Assembly (NCBI RefSeq): GCF_024730785.1
Contig: NZ_CP102830.1
Location: 434,001-498,000 of the forward strand
Length of the DNA stretch: 64,000 nt
Direction of reading: 5' to 3'
Source of the DNA: Pseudomonas sp. LS44
GTDB taxonomy: Bacteria > Pseudomonadota > Gammaproteobacteria > Pseudomonadales > Pseudomonadaceae
In this document: one piece after another, positions 48,675 to 57,857 of the stretch
How positions within the stretch are numbered: the first letter of the stretch is position 1
Layout: the number at the start of each line of letters is the position of its first letter
Program-made: the position numbers and the translations under genes
The notes under the pieces: model-generated
The model's input: the letters and a program-made list of their open reading frames with translations, nothing else
Told to the model about the DNA's origin: nothing
Database searches by the model: none

Positions 48675-49068
48675 GGCTATGTCCTGCAGAGTAGATGGCG
48701 TGCGGGTCTTTGAGTACCGGATCGACGATGTGCCAGGCGCCGTCCCGGTAGACCCGGTAAAAGCAGCTTTGCCGGCCGGTATGGCAGGCGATGCCGCCGA
48801 GTTGCTCGACGCTGAGCACGATTACGTCGGCGTCACAGTCCAGGCGCAGTTCATGGAGCTTCTGCACATGGCCGGATTCCTCACCCTTGCGCCACAGCTT
48901 GCCGCGCGAACGCGACCAGTAAATGGCGCGTTGCTCGCTGGCGGTGAGAGCCAGGGCTTCGCGGTTCATCCAGGCCATCATCAGCACGCGGCCGGTCTGG
49001 TAGTCCTGGGCGATTGCCGGCACCAGGCCGTCGCTGTTCCAGTTGATTTCGTCGAGCCAGTCAGTCAT
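48667..49068 (-). CDS. hisI: phosphoribosyl-AMP cyclohydrolase HisI
   Basis: A 133-residue Zn/Mg-dependent enzyme for the third step of histidine synthesis. Metal residues DCDAD (~77-81) and three cysteines (Cys78, Cys94 and Cys101 in [12 protein letters not shown]), with [18 protein letters not shown], are present. It is monofunctional, separate from HisE, as in other Pseudomonas. Confidence 0.95.
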   Translation of the reverse strand: MTDWLDEINWNSDGLVPAIAQDYQTGRVLMMAWMNREALALTASEQRAIYWSRSRGKLWRKGEESGHVQKLHELRLDCDADVIVLSVEQLGGIACHTGRQSCFYRVYRDGAWHIVDPVLKDPHAIYSAGHSHE

Positions 49069-49133
49069 CGGTTTTTCCGCCCGCTGGGGCCGTATTCACA
49101 GGGATACAGTTTGCCTGTCGTCGACCAGCCTGG

Positions 49134-50738
49134 CTATCGGCGCACGACCAGGTAAATCCCGGCGGCGGCCATCAGCCAGGCCGGCCAGGCTTCGGGCGCG
49201 GTCAGCGCAGCGCTGGTCGCGAGCACTGCAGCGCCACCCAGTAAGCCCGCACCAGCCAGGCGCAGCAGCCAGCTATCGCGCGGTTCGAGACGCGGCGCTG
49301 GCGGATCTTGCAGATGCGCTTGCGACAGGCGTTCGAGCAGGTCGCGGGTCATGGTGGCCAGATGCGGGACTTGCTCGACCTGGCTGTGCAGATTGCTCAG
49401 CAGCTGTTTGGGGCTGACTCGCTCGCGCATCCAGCGTTCGAGGAACGGCGCGGCGGTGCTCCACAGGTCGAGGTCGGGATACAGCTGGCGGCCGAGGCCC
49501 TCGATGTTCAGCAGGGTCTTCTGCAGCAGCACCAGCTGCGGCTGGATTTCCATGTTGAAACGCCGGGCGGTCTGGAACAGGCGCAGCAGCAGTTGGCCGA
49601 AGGAGATGTCCTTCAACGGCCGCTCGAAAATCGGTTCGCACACCGTGCGGATCGCCGCCTCGAAATCGTTGACCTTGGTGCCGGCGGGCACCCAGCCAGA
49701 GTCGATATGCAGCTGCGCGACCTTGCGGTAATCGCGCTTGAAGAAGGCGATCAGGTTGCGCGCCAGGTAGTCCTGATCCTCGGGGGTCAGGCTGCCGACG
49801 ATGCCGCAGTCGATGGCAATGTACTGCGGGCTCCACGGCGTGCGGGTGCTGACGAAGATGTTGCCGGGGTGCATGTCGGCATGGAAGAAGCTGTCGCGGA
49901 ACACCTGGGTGAAGAAGATCTCCACGCCGCGTTCGGCGAGCAGCTTCATGTCGGTGCGCTGGTCGGCGAGGGTCGCCAGATCGGTCACCGGCACGCCGTA
50001 GATACGCTCCATGACCAGCACTTTGGGCCGGCACCAATCCCAGTACACCTGTGGCACATAGAGCAGCGGCGAGCCTTCGAAGTTGCGCCGCAGCTGGCTG
50101 GAATTGGCCGCCTCGCGCAGCAGGTCGAGCTCGTCGTAGATGGTTTTCTCGTAGTCGCTGACCACTTCCACCGGGTGCAGGCGGCGCGCTTCGGTGGAGA
50201 TGCGCTCGGCCAGTGTGGCGAGCAGATACAGCCAGGCCAGGTCGGCGCGAATGATCGGCCGCAGCCCTGGGCGAATCACCTTGACCACCACTTCTTCGCC
50301 GCTTTTCAGCTGCGCGGCATGCACCTGGGCCACCGAGGCAGAGGCCAATGGCTGGCTGTCGAAACGCGCGAAGGCGTCGGCCACCGAGACGCCCAACTGC
50401 TCTTCGATCAACGCCACCGAATGTTCGGGATCGAACGGCGGCACTTGATCCTGCAGCCAGGCCAGCTCGTCGGCGATATCCGGCGGCAGCAGGTCGCGGC
50501 GCGTCGACAGCAGTTGGCCGAACTTGATGAAAATCGGCCCGAGATCTTGCAAGGCCAGGCGCAGCGCGGCGCCGCGCGTCAGGTTCAGGCGCTTGCGCGG
50601 CAACCAGCGCCACGGCAGCAGATAGCGCGAAGCGGCCAGCCACCAGGGCAGCGGTAGGTTGAACAGCAGGTCGTCAAGACGGTAGCGGATGACCACGCTT
50701 TGAATGCGCAACAGACGGCGGACGGCAAGCAGCTTCAT
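49134..50738 (-). CDS. ubiB: UbiB, ubiquinone biosynthesis atypical kinase/ATPase
   Basis: A 534-residue ADCK/UbiB protein needed for coenzyme Q synthesis. The KxGQ motif [24 protein letters not shown] (~70-93), the Ala-rich loop [15 protein letters not shown], catalytic DMHPGNIFV and the metal motif IDCGIVG are all present. Two C-terminal hydrophobic helices (~497-530) anchor it in the membrane. Its ATG overlaps the ubiJ stop by 4 bp. Confidence 0.96.
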   Translation of the reverse strand: MKLLAVRRLLRIQSVVIRYRLDDLLFNLPLPWWLAASRYLLPWRWLPRKRLNLTRGAALRLALQDLGPIFIKFGQLLSTRRDLLPPDIADELAWLQDQVPPFDPEHSVALIEEQLGVSVADAFARFDSQPLASASVAQVHAAQLKSGEEVVVKVIRPGLRPIIRADLAWLYLLATLAERISTEARRLHPVEVVSDYEKTIYDELDLLREAANSSQLRRNFEGSPLLYVPQVYWDWCRPKVLVMERIYGVPVTDLATLADQRTDMKLLAERGVEIFFTQVFRDSFFHADMHPGNIFVSTRTPWSPQYIAIDCGIVGSLTPEDQDYLARNLIAFFKRDYRKVAQLHIDSGWVPAGTKVNDFEAAIRTVCEPIFERPLKDISFGQLLLRLFQTARRFNMEIQPQLVLLQKTLLNIEGLGRQLYPDLDLWSTAAPFLERWMRERVSPKQLLSNLHSQVEQVPHLATMTRDLLERLSQAHLQDPPAPRLEPRDSWLLRLAGAGLLGGAAVLATSAALTAPEAWPAWLMAAAGIYLVVRR

Positions 50739-51358
50739 GCGGGATCGCTGGGTTCAGGTGGAAGGGAGAGACGGGCGACGCGAGCTTCGAGGCGCTCGAG
50801 GGCGACTTTCAGGCTGTCCAATTCGGCAAACCGGGCTTCGGCTTCCGCCGTGCCGACCAAACTGCGCGACTCCTCGCTGAGAAAATCGGCCAGGCTCAGG
50901 CGCAAGCTGTCGAGACCATGATCGAGCCAGCGCGCGCGCAGCTTCAGGTGGCTGGCGAGCACTTGCGCGCCGAGCGGGCCGAGCCAGCGCGACAGTTCGT
51001 ATTCCCAGTCCAGCTCGAGGTCCTGCAGCACGGCGGCGAGATCCAGGAGCACGGCGCTATCGCCCTGCAGCTCGATCTCCGGACTATGCAGCACACTGCT
51101 TTTGTCCTTACTCAAGGCCAGGCGCAGCAAACTGGCGGCGGGCGCGCGCAGACGGCAATCGGCCGGCGCATCCCAATGGCCGGCAAGTTGCACGCCCTGT
51201 TCGGAAGGCAAGAGAAACAGCTGCACGGGTGGCTTCTGGCAGTCGATTTCAATCACCGCGCCATTCAGCGACGCCAGACGTGGCAGAGCCGTGGCGTCGA
51301 GGCGCAAGACGCGGTTGAGACCGAGCTCGACGCCGGCTAGCACGGCCTGGGACAACAT
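50735..51358 (-). CDS. ubiJ: UbiJ, ubiquinone biosynthesis accessory protein (SCP2 domain)
   Basis: A 207-residue protein. The SCP2-like lipid-binding domain is at ~10-110 ([31 protein letters not shown]), followed by a C-terminal helical part ([21 protein letters not shown]). UbiJ helps bind and present ubiquinone precursors. The ATG overlaps the ubiE stop by one base (TGATG), and its stop overlaps ubiB, so ubiE-ubiJ-ubiB form one unit. Confidence 0.92.
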   Translation of the reverse strand: MLSQAVLAGVELGLNRVLRLDATALPRLASLNGAVIEIDCQKPPVQLFLLPSEQGVQLAGHWDAPADCRLRAPAASLLRLALSKDKSSVLHSPEIELQGDSAVLLDLAAVLQDLELDWEYELSRWLGPLGAQVLASHLKLRARWLDHGLDSLRLSLADFLSEESRSLVGTAEAEARFAELDSLKVALERLEARVARLSLPPEPSDPA

Positions 51359-52128
51359 CAGGGCTTGATGCCGCGATGCAGGGCGACGATGCCGCCAGTC
51401 ATGTTGTGGTAGGTGACGCGATCGAAACCGGCCTCGACCATCATCGCCTTGAGGCTTTCCTGGTCCGGGTGCATGCGGATCGATTCGGCCAGATAGCGGT
51501 AGCTTTCCGAGTCGTTGGTGATCAGCTTGCCCATCAGCGGCAGCAGGGTGAAGGAGTACGCGTCGTAGGCCTTGGACAGCAGGCTGCTGCTCGGTTTGGA
51601 GAATTCCAACACCAGCAGTCGACCGCCCGGCTTGAGCACGCGCAGCATGGAGCGCAGGGCGTCGTCTTTGTGCGTCACGTTGCGCAGGCCGAAGGCGATG
51701 GTCACGCAATCGAAATGGTTGTCGGGGAAGGGCAGCTTCTCGGCATCGGCCTGGACGAAGCTGACATTGCCCGACACGCCGCTGTCGAGCAGCTTGTCGC
51801 GGCCGACCATGAGCATCGAAGCATTGATGTCGGCCAGCACCACTTCGCCGGTCGGGCCGACCAGGCGCGAGAACTGGCGAGCCAGATCGCCAGTGCCGCC
51901 GGCGATGTCGAGCACCCGGTTACCGGTGCGCACACCGGACAGCTCGATGGTGAAGCGCTTCCACAGGCGGTGTACGCCGGCGGACATCAGATCGTTCATC
52001 AAGTCGTACTTGGCGGCGACCGAGTGGAACACCTCGGCGACCTTTCCGGCCTTCTGGCTTTCCGGCACGCTCTGGTAACCGAAATGGGTACTGGGTTCGG
52101 CATCGCTGCCTTTGCGTGGATCGTTCAT
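51358..52128 (-). CDS. ubiE: ubiquinone/menaquinone methyltransferase UbiE
   Basis: A 256-residue class I SAM methyltransferase for C-methylation in ubiquinone synthesis. The SAM motif [15 protein letters not shown] (~68-82), [14 protein letters not shown] and [18 protein letters not shown], with [12 protein letters not shown], are typical. The ATG at 52128 starts [13 protein letters not shown]. The last of the conserved region is [14 protein letters not shown]. First gene of the ubiE-J-B operon. Confidence 0.97.
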   Translation of the reverse strand: MNDPRKGSDAEPSTHFGYQSVPESQKAGKVAEVFHSVAAKYDLMNDLMSAGVHRLWKRFTIELSGVRTGNRVLDIAGGTGDLARQFSRLVGPTGEVVLADINASMLMVGRDKLLDSGVSGNVSFVQADAEKLPFPDNHFDCVTIAFGLRNVTHKDDALRSMLRVLKPGGRLLVLEFSKPSSSLLSKAYDAYSFTLLPLMGKLITNDSESYRYLAESIRMHPDQESLKAMMVEAGFDRVTYHNMTGGIVALHRGIKP

Positions 52129-52264
52129 AGGGCTACCACCGGAAGAAAGTGCCGGCCATTCTAATCCTGCCGACCTGCTTTGTCTTGGCGGCCGCCGGGC
52201 CAGCTGCCGCAGATGGCGAGCCTGATATAGTCGGCCGACCACAGGCCGCGGTTAGGAGCATCTT

Positions 52265-52540
52265 ATGGCCCGCATCACTATCGAACGTCCTCATTCCCTC
52301 GGCCGCGCGGCTGCTCGCGAACGCGCCGAACAATTGGCCGAGCGCCTGGCCAGGCAATATCAGGTGAGCTACCGCTGGAACGGTGACACCCTGGAGTTCA
52401 AGCGTAGCGGTGCCGACGGCAGCATCGAGGTCGGCGAGGATCGTGTGCGCGTCGAGTTGAAACTCGGGCTGCTGCTGTCCGCTATGAGCGGGACGATCAA
52501 GCGCGAAATCGAAACCACCCTCGACGAGAAGCTCGCCTGA
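52265..52540 (+). CDS. polyhydroxyalkanoic acid system family protein
   Basis: A 91-residue protein of the PHA_gran_rgn family: RPHSLGRAAARERAEQLAERLARQY, then YRWNGDTLEFKRSGADG and VRVELKLGLLLSAM, ending with a KREIETTLDEKLA helix. The family is commonly found beside PHA gene clusters; its role is not known. It is on the same strand as phaI-phaF but separated by a 271-base repeat element. Confidence 0.85.
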   Translation: MARITIERPHSLGRAAARERAEQLAERLARQYQVSYRWNGDTLEFKRSGADGSIEVGEDRVRVELKLGLLLSAMSGTIKREIETTLDEKLA

Positions 52541-52598
52541 GCGCCCGCTGACATCGACGTTTTTTGCCGCGGGCGCCGGAAAAAAACGATCTGTTGCC

Positions 52599-52869
52599 CT
52601 AGGGCCTGTTAACGCTACTGACACGGCCGTGCCGGAGCCTCTTTTTGCGCGAGGCAAGGCACGAGATGCAAGGTTTGGCATTCCAAATGAGCATCGAGAA
52701 ACGCAGCCTCGCGCAAAAGCAGGCCCGTCCCGCAGGGTTGCGCGGGAAATGGCCCCCGCTGTCGTTGCAGGACTTGCCAAGGGAATGACCATTGCCTGCG
52801 TCCTGCGCCTAACCGGGGGCCATTTCTCGCTGCAACGCGGCTCGCGTCAGTAGTGTTAACAGGCCCTAG
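52599..52869. mobile_element. MITE-like element (271 bp) upstream of phaI
   Basis: Terminal inverted repeats CTAGGGCCTGTTAACGCTAC and (complement of right end) CTAGGGCCTGTTAACACTAC match at 19 of 20. Inside are further arm pairs TTTTTGCGCGAGGC / GCCTCGCGCAAAA and GAAATGGCCCCC / GGGGGCCATTTC. No transposase frame. It fills nearly the whole gap between the PHA-system gene and phaI. Confidence 0.7.
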
Positions 52870-52952
52870 TATGTGGATTCTAATTTTCTTCGTTACTTTG
52901 CACTCAAGCCCGCTACCGCGGGCGTGTCCTCAACACCTGTGCGAGGTGCAGC

Positions 52953-53384
52953 ATGTCGAAAGTAGCTGTTAAGAAGAACGTGGAAAAAATTGCCAGCCAA
53001 TCCACTGTGCTGACCGATATCAAGCACTACGGCCGGCAGATCTGGCTGGCGGGTCTGGGGGCATATGCCAAGGCCGGGCAAGAAGGCGCGGATTATCTGA
53101 AAGAGTTGGTCAAGGCTGGCGAGTCGGTCGAGAAGCAGGGCAAGAAACTGGTGACTGAACAAGTCGAGGCTGCCAACAGTCAGATCGATGAGGTCAAGGG
53201 CAATGTCATCAGCGTGAAAGACAAACTGGAAAGTCGTTTCGACAAAATCGAAAAGGCCTTCGATGATCGCGTCGCCATCGCCCTCAATCGTGTCGGCATC
53301 CCGTCCCGGCAGGACGTGGAAGCACTGTCTGCTAAGCTGGATGTGTTGAATGAGTTGCTGGCGAGCGTGACCAAAACTAAGTAA
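52953..53384 (+). CDS. phaI: phasin PhaI (PHA granule-associated protein)
   Basis: A 143-residue phasin that coats medium-chain-length PHA granules. The domain signature HYGRQIWLAGLGAYAKAGQEG (GRQIWLAGLGAY core, ~26-37) and a leucine-zipper-like C-terminal helix are present. It is homologous to the N-terminal half of phaF downstream, 11 bases away, and is co-transcribed with it. Confidence 0.94.
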   Translation: MSKVAVKKNVEKIASQSTVLTDIKHYGRQIWLAGLGAYAKAGQEGADYLKELVKAGESVEKQGKKLVTEQVEAANSQIDEVKGNVISVKDKLESRFDKIEKAFDDRVAIALNRVGIPSRQDVEALSAKLDVLNELLASVTKTK

Positions 53385-53395
53385 GGAGAGCGGGG

Positions 53396-54241
53396 ATGGT
53401 GGCTAAAAAGAAATCCGAAAAAGGAAGCTCCTGGATTGGCGAGGTCGAGAAGTACTCGCGGCAGATCTGGTTGGCTGGCTTGGGTGCCTATTCAAAGATC
53501 AGCAAGGACGGCAATAAGCTGTTCGATACGCTGGTTTCCGATGGCCAAAAGGCTGAGAAATTGGCCAAGACCGAAGTCGACAAGCAGGTCGGCGCAGTGA
53601 AGTCCTCAGCCAAGTCGGCCAAGTCCAAGGTTGCCGATTTGGCCTTGGGTAAATGGGAGGAGCTGGAAGAGGCTTTCGATAAACGTTTGAACAGCGCCAT
53701 CTCCCGCCTTGGCGTTCCGAGCCGTAACGAGGTCAAGGACCTGCATGGCAAGGTGGAAGCCTTGACCAAACAGATCGAAAAACTCACCGGGGTTTCCGCC
53801 AACTCGGTCAAGGCTCCGACTAAGGCACCGACCAAAGTTGCTGCCAAACCCGCTGCTAAACCTGCGGCCAAGGCCGCCAGCAAACCGGCCGCTAAGCCGG
53901 CAGCGAAACCCGTCGCCAAGCCTGCTGCCAAGGCGCCAGCCAAACCAGCGGCCAAGGTTGCGGCGAAACCTGCAGCTAAACCTGCAGCTAAACCTGCAGC
54001 TAAACCTGCAGCGAAGCCAGCCGCCAAACCGGCCGCTAAAGCCGCGAGCAAACCGGCCGCCAAGCCTGCAGTGAAAGCGGCGGCCAAGCCAGCTGCTAAA
54101 CCCGCAGCCAAGCCTGCGGCTGCAAAACCGGCGACAGCGGCGAAACCTGCCTCGGCACCGTCTGCCGCGCCGAGTGCTGCTCCGGCTGCAACGACGCCTT
54201 CGGCGCCGGTAACGCCAGCGACTCCCGCTACCTCGTCCTGA
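53396..54241 (+). CDS. phaF: phasin PhaF with histone-like AAKP repeat tail
   Basis: A 281-residue bifunctional granule protein. Residues ~1-130 are the phasin domain (KYSRQIWLAGLGAYSKI). The C-terminal ~130 residues are Lys/Pro/Ala repeats (AAKPAAKP type) like histone H1, known in PhaF to bind DNA and help share granules between daughter cells. The repeat DNA is itself near-repetitive (CCTGCAGCTAAA). ATG at 53396 is directly followed by GTG; either is possible. Confidence 0.95.
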   Translation: MVAKKKSEKGSSWIGEVEKYSRQIWLAGLGAYSKISKDGNKLFDTLVSDGQKAEKLAKTEVDKQVGAVKSSAKSAKSKVADLALGKWEELEEAFDKRLNSAISRLGVPSRNEVKDLHGKVEALTKQIEKLTGVSANSVKAPTKAPTKVAAKPAAKPAAKAASKPAAKPAAKPVAKPAAKAPAKPAAKVAAKPAAKPAAKPAAKPAAKPAAKPAAKAASKPAAKPAVKAAAKPAAKPAAKPAAAKPATAAKPASAPSAAPSAAPAATTPSAPVTPATPATSS

Positions 54242-54257
54242 GTTTTGCAGGTCCACG

Positions 54258-54284
54258 AACGCCCGGCCTAGTGTCGGGCGTTTG
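54258..54284. terminator. hairpin terminator between phaF and phaD
   Basis: AACGCCCGGC and GTCGGGCGTT arms between the convergent phaF and phaD stops, able to serve both strands. The U-runs are short. Confidence 0.65.
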
Positions 54285-54288
54285 CGTT

Positions 54289-54903
54289 TCAGACCTGCAG
54301 ATAGCGCTGCGCCAACTGCTCGGCGGCATTGCGTGAACCTCGGGTCAGGTGCGGCGCGACCAGCATCATCACCTGGAAGACCACCAGCCGACTTTCACCT
54401 TCGCCGCCGATGATGCGTTGGTAATCCAGGGAAAACAGCAGGGTCAGGGTGATCTGCTCGACCAGCAGGCCCAGCGCCTGGGTATCGCTGGTCAGCTGCC
54501 GCTCGGCTTTCAGGTGGCCTAGCAAGGCGGCAATCGCGCGCTTCAGGGTGTTGAGCCAGAGGCGTATGCCGCGCTCCAGCTTGGGCAGGCGGCTGGCCAG
54601 GTTGGAGAGGTCCTGGAACAGGAAGCGATAGAGCGCCAGGCGCTCGACGATCAGGTGCAGAAACAGCCAGTAATCTTCCGGCTCCAGACGAATGTCGGTA
54701 GGCGGGTCGAGGAGTGGCGTTATTTCTGCCTGAAAGCGCGCGAACAGCTCGAGGATCAGCGGCTCCTTGCCATGGAAGTGGTAATACAAATTGCCCGGGC
54801 TGATATCCAGCTCGTTGGCAATTTCCAGAGTAGAGACGTTGGGTTCGCCGAGCTCGTTGAACAACTGCAGGGCGCAATCGAGGATGCGGTCGCGGGTCTT
54901 CAT
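54289..54903 (-). CDS. phaD: TetR-family regulator PhaD
   Basis: A 204-residue TetR-type regulator of the PHA genes. The N-terminal HTH (KTRDRILDCALQLFNELGEPNVSTLEIANELDISPGNLYYHFHGKE; core ISPGNLYYHF ~35-44) is intact. The C-terminal half is a ligand-binding helical bundle. In P. putida PhaD activates pha transcription and senses a CoA intermediate. It lies downstream of phaC2 on the same strand, 75 bases away. Confidence 0.94.
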   Translation of the reverse strand: MKTRDRILDCALQLFNELGEPNVSTLEIANELDISPGNLYYHFHGKEPLILELFARFQAEITPLLDPPTDIRLEPEDYWLFLHLIVERLALYRFLFQDLSNLASRLPKLERGIRLWLNTLKRAIAALLGHLKAERQLTSDTQALGLLVEQITLTLLFSLDYQRIIGGEGESRLVVFQVMMLVAPHLTRGSRNAAEQLAQRYLQV

Positions 54904-54978
54904 TCCATGATCTTTTCGTTGCCGGCATTCGCCGAACGGTTGCTGGTCGGCGGCGCGCCGACCAGAGTCAGTGGCACG

Positions 54979-56661
54979 TCAACGCACGTGCACGTAGGTG
55001 CCGGGCGCCGCCTCCATTGCCGGGTAGTGGCTGTTGCCGATATTCACCTGCGTCTCGCGTTGCGCACCAGCGCGCGCCTGGAGCCATTCCAGCCACTCGC
55101 TCCACCAGCTGCCATGGTGTTGTTGGGCATCGTAGTACCAGGCGCGCGGGTCGGAGCTGAGCTTGCTGTTCTCATAGAAATTCGCCTTGGGGTTGCCTGG
55201 CGGGTTGAGGATGCTCTGGATGTGTCCGCTGTTGGAAAGGATGAAGCGTCGATTCCCACCGAGCAGCAACGTCGAGCGGTAGACCGTATCCCACGGCGTG
55301 ATGTGGTCGTTGATCCCGGCCACGCTGAAGCTGTCGACGGTGACTTTCTGCAGGTCGATCGGCGTACCGCAAACCTCCAGGCCACCGGCGCGGGTCAGCG
55401 GATTGTGTTTGAACAAGTCCAGCAGATCGCCATGCAGGGCCGCCGGTAGGCGCGTGTTGTCGTTGTTCCAGTAGAGGATGTCGAAGGCCGGCGGCTGCTT
55501 GCCGAGCAGGTAGTTGTTGACCCAGTAGTTCCAGATCAAATCGTTGGGACGCATCCAGGCGAAAATCCGCGCCATGTCGCGGCCGTCCAGCACGCCTTGC
55601 TGATACGAGCGGCGCTTGGCCGACTCGAGGGTTTGTTCGTCGGCGAACAGCATCGCCGGGCTGTCGATCTGGCTGTCCAGCAGGCTCACGGTGTAGGTCG
55701 CGCTGGCGACTTTGCGCAGCTGCCGCTTGGCTTGCAGATGGCCTTGCAGGGCGGCCATGGTCAGGCCGCCGGCGCAGGCGCCCATCAGGTGCACGTCCTT
55801 GCTGCCGGTGATCGAGCGGCAGACATCGAGCGCTTCTTCCAGCGCCTGGACATAGCTCGACAGGCCCCACTCACGGTGCCGCGCATCCGGATTTCGCCAG
55901 CTGACGATGAACGTCTGGATGCCGCCCTTCAGCGCGTACTGGACGAGGCTCTTCTCCGGGCTGAGGTCGAAGATATAAAACTTGTTGATCTGCGGCGGCA
56001 CGATCAGCAGCGGCTTGAGGTACTGCTTTTCGCTCAGTGGCCGGTACTGGATCAGCTCCAGCAACTCATTGCGAAACACCACTGAGCCGGCGGTGGTAGC
56101 GAGATTCTTGCCGACCTCGAAGGCCTCTTTATTCACCTGGCTGGGCAGACCATGGTTGTGCAAGAGGTCGTCATACAGGTGCCGGGCGCCCTTGAACAGG
56201 CTGCTGCCAGCACTATTGAACAGCTCTTTGAGCACCAGCGGATTGAGCAGCGTATTGGACGGCGCCAGGGCGTCGCCGAGCAAGTTGGCGAGGAACTGCG
56301 CACGGGCACGGTCGTCGGCGCTCATCTCGCTTTCCGCGATCCATTGGCTGAGTTGTTTCTGCCAGACCAGATAAGCCTGCAGGCTGCGTCGGTAGAACGG
56401 GTTGAGCGTCCACGTCGGGTCGGCGAAACGGCTGTCGGTCGGATTGGGCTTATAGGGCGTATCGCCCAGCAGCACGCGGCCGAATTGTTTGCCCAGGGCG
56501 AACAGGTGTTTGGCGTTGTGCCGGGGGTGCTTGAGGCTGTGCACGGTGATGCCGCGAATGCTGGAAAACAGATCCCGTCCGCGCAGGCCGACAACGGCGT
56601 TTTGGGCGTTCATGAAATGGCTAGAAACAGGGAGGGAAGGCGCAGCTGATTTATCACGCAT
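54979..56661 (-). CDS. phaC2: class II poly(3-hydroxyalkanoate) synthase PhaC2
   Basis: A 560-residue mcl-PHA synthase. Lipase-box-like GACAGG with nucleophile Cys296, Asp452 (GINDHITPW) and His480 (NSGHIQS). Conserved WRNPDARHREWGLSSYV and RPNDLIWNYWVNNYL are present. It is paralogous to phaC1 (57858), with the same length and active-site spacing. Located downstream of phaZ, as in other Pseudomonas. It polymerises 3-hydroxyacyl-CoA of C6-C14. Confidence 0.96.
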   Translation of the reverse strand: MRDKSAAPSLPVSSHFMNAQNAVVGLRGRDLFSSIRGITVHSLKHPRHNAKHLFALGKQFGRVLLGDTPYKPNPTDSRFADPTWTLNPFYRRSLQAYLVWQKQLSQWIAESEMSADDRARAQFLANLLGDALAPSNTLLNPLVLKELFNSAGSSLFKGARHLYDDLLHNHGLPSQVNKEAFEVGKNLATTAGSVVFRNELLELIQYRPLSEKQYLKPLLIVPPQINKFYIFDLSPEKSLVQYALKGGIQTFIVSWRNPDARHREWGLSSYVQALEEALDVCRSITGSKDVHLMGACAGGLTMAALQGHLQAKRQLRKVASATYTVSLLDSQIDSPAMLFADEQTLESAKRRSYQQGVLDGRDMARIFAWMRPNDLIWNYWVNNYLLGKQPPAFDILYWNNDNTRLPAALHGDLLDLFKHNPLTRAGGLEVCGTPIDLQKVTVDSFSVAGINDHITPWDTVYRSTLLLGGNRRFILSNSGHIQSILNPPGNPKANFYENSKLSSDPRAWYYDAQQHHGSWWSEWLEWLQARAGAQRETQVNIGNSHYPAMEAAPGTYVHVR

Positions 56662-56838
56662 AGAGCAACACTCCGTGGGCGATCAGAAGAAGGCAACGTC
56701 AGTGAGACAAGCAGCAAGGCCTGTACCAATGCGCGCCGGAGGTGCATTCCAGACTGCCGCGCGAGGGATACAGGAGTTACATGAGGCCTCGCGATGGGTC
56801 AAGGTTCGAATGCATGCACCGCCGCCGTGCGTCGGCGT

Positions 56839-57696
56839 TCAGTGGCTGCGCAGTGCTGCCGGTTGCGGGTGCATGACCGCCCGTTGGCGCTCTTCCTGGA
56901 GGAATTTCATGATGATCGGTGCCACGGCCTCGGCACGGGTGATGAGGAACAAATGGCCGTCGTCGATCACATGCAGCTCGGCGTTGGGAATCCGCCAGGC
57001 GAGCAGGCGCATGTTGATCAGGGGAATCAGCGGATCGTCATCGCCGGCCAGCACCAGGGTCGGTTGCTGGATGCGATGCAACCAATGGATGCTCGTCCAG
57101 CCAAAGCCGGCAAACAGCTGCCAGTAATAACCGAGCTTGCCGGAGGAGCGCACCTTGCTGGCATGCGCCAGCGCCAGGCCGCTGTCACGGCGGAAGGCGC
57201 CGCCATAGATGTCGGCGGCGATGCGTACACCATACGAGGGCTGGATGTAACGCCGTGGGCTGGCCATGCGCCAGAGCACCCGCGGCTTGCCCGGCACCAT
57301 CACCGCGCCGGCCGAGGTGGCGGCGAGCACCAGTTTCTTGCAGCGCTCGGGATAGTCATGGGCGAATTGCTGGGCCAGCGCGCCGCCCCAGGACACGCCG
57401 ATCGCACTGACCTGGCCGATATCCAGATAATCGAGCATGCGCGCCGCCAGCTTGGCCAGGCCCGGAAAGCGATAGGGCGTACCGGGGGTCGACGAACCGC
57501 CGACCCCCGGCACGTCGAAGGCAATCACTTCGAGATCCGGATCGAGCGCCTGCACGAACGGAAACACCAGTTCCAGGTTGGCGCCGATCCCGTTGAAGAT
57601 CAGCAGCGGCGTCAGATGTGGCTTGCCCGGGCGCACCGCGGTGCGGATGCTCAGGCCGTCGAGCTCGATGGTTCGGAAGACAAACGGTTGCGGCAT
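56839..57696 (-). CDS. phaZ: intracellular PHA depolymerase PhaZ
   Basis: A 285-residue alpha/beta hydrolase that degrades stored mcl-PHA. The triad is Ser102 (GVSWGG), Asp221 (AGDDDP) and His248 (DDGHLF), at the same residue numbers as in characterised P. putida PhaZ when counted from MPQPFVFRT at 57696; I therefore use that start. However, the frame is open upstream to an ATG at 57861 that overlaps the phaC1 stop (ATGA), giving a possible 55-residue Ala/Thr/Pro/Lys-rich extension. Lies between phaC1 and phaC2. Confidence 0.94.
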   Translation of the reverse strand: MPQPFVFRTIELDGLSIRTAVRPGKPHLTPLLIFNGIGANLELVFPFVQALDPDLEVIAFDVPGVGGSSTPGTPYRFPGLAKLAARMLDYLDIGQVSAIGVSWGGALAQQFAHDYPERCKKLVLAATSAGAVMVPGKPRVLWRMASPRRYIQPSYGVRIAADIYGGAFRRDSGLALAHASKVRSSGKLGYYWQLFAGFGWTSIHWLHRIQQPTLVLAGDDDPLIPLINMRLLAWRIPNAELHVIDDGHLFLITRAEAVAPIIMKFLQEERQRAVMHPQPAALRSH

Positions 57697-57857
57697 GTTG
57701 GAGGCCCCCGGCGAAGGCTTGGCGACAGCGGCACCGTGAGCGGTGCCGGGCGTAGTGGTGCGCCGCGCGGCCTGTTTTTTCAGCGGCGCGGGTGTGGTGT
57801 CGGCAAGCTCGCCTGAGTAAGTGGCGCTATCCGTCGCCACTGCTGGGGTTTCAGTTT

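Noticed and set aside
53820..54125. Repetitive DNA that could suggest a CRISPR or satellite array
   Set aside because: Repeat unit is a short Lys/Pro/Ala codon pattern in frame with PhaF; there are no uniform repeats with unique spacers.
53488..54256. minus-strand Ala/Gly-rich frames opposite phaF
   Set aside because: Produced by the AAKP codon repeats of PhaF read backwards; not independent genes.
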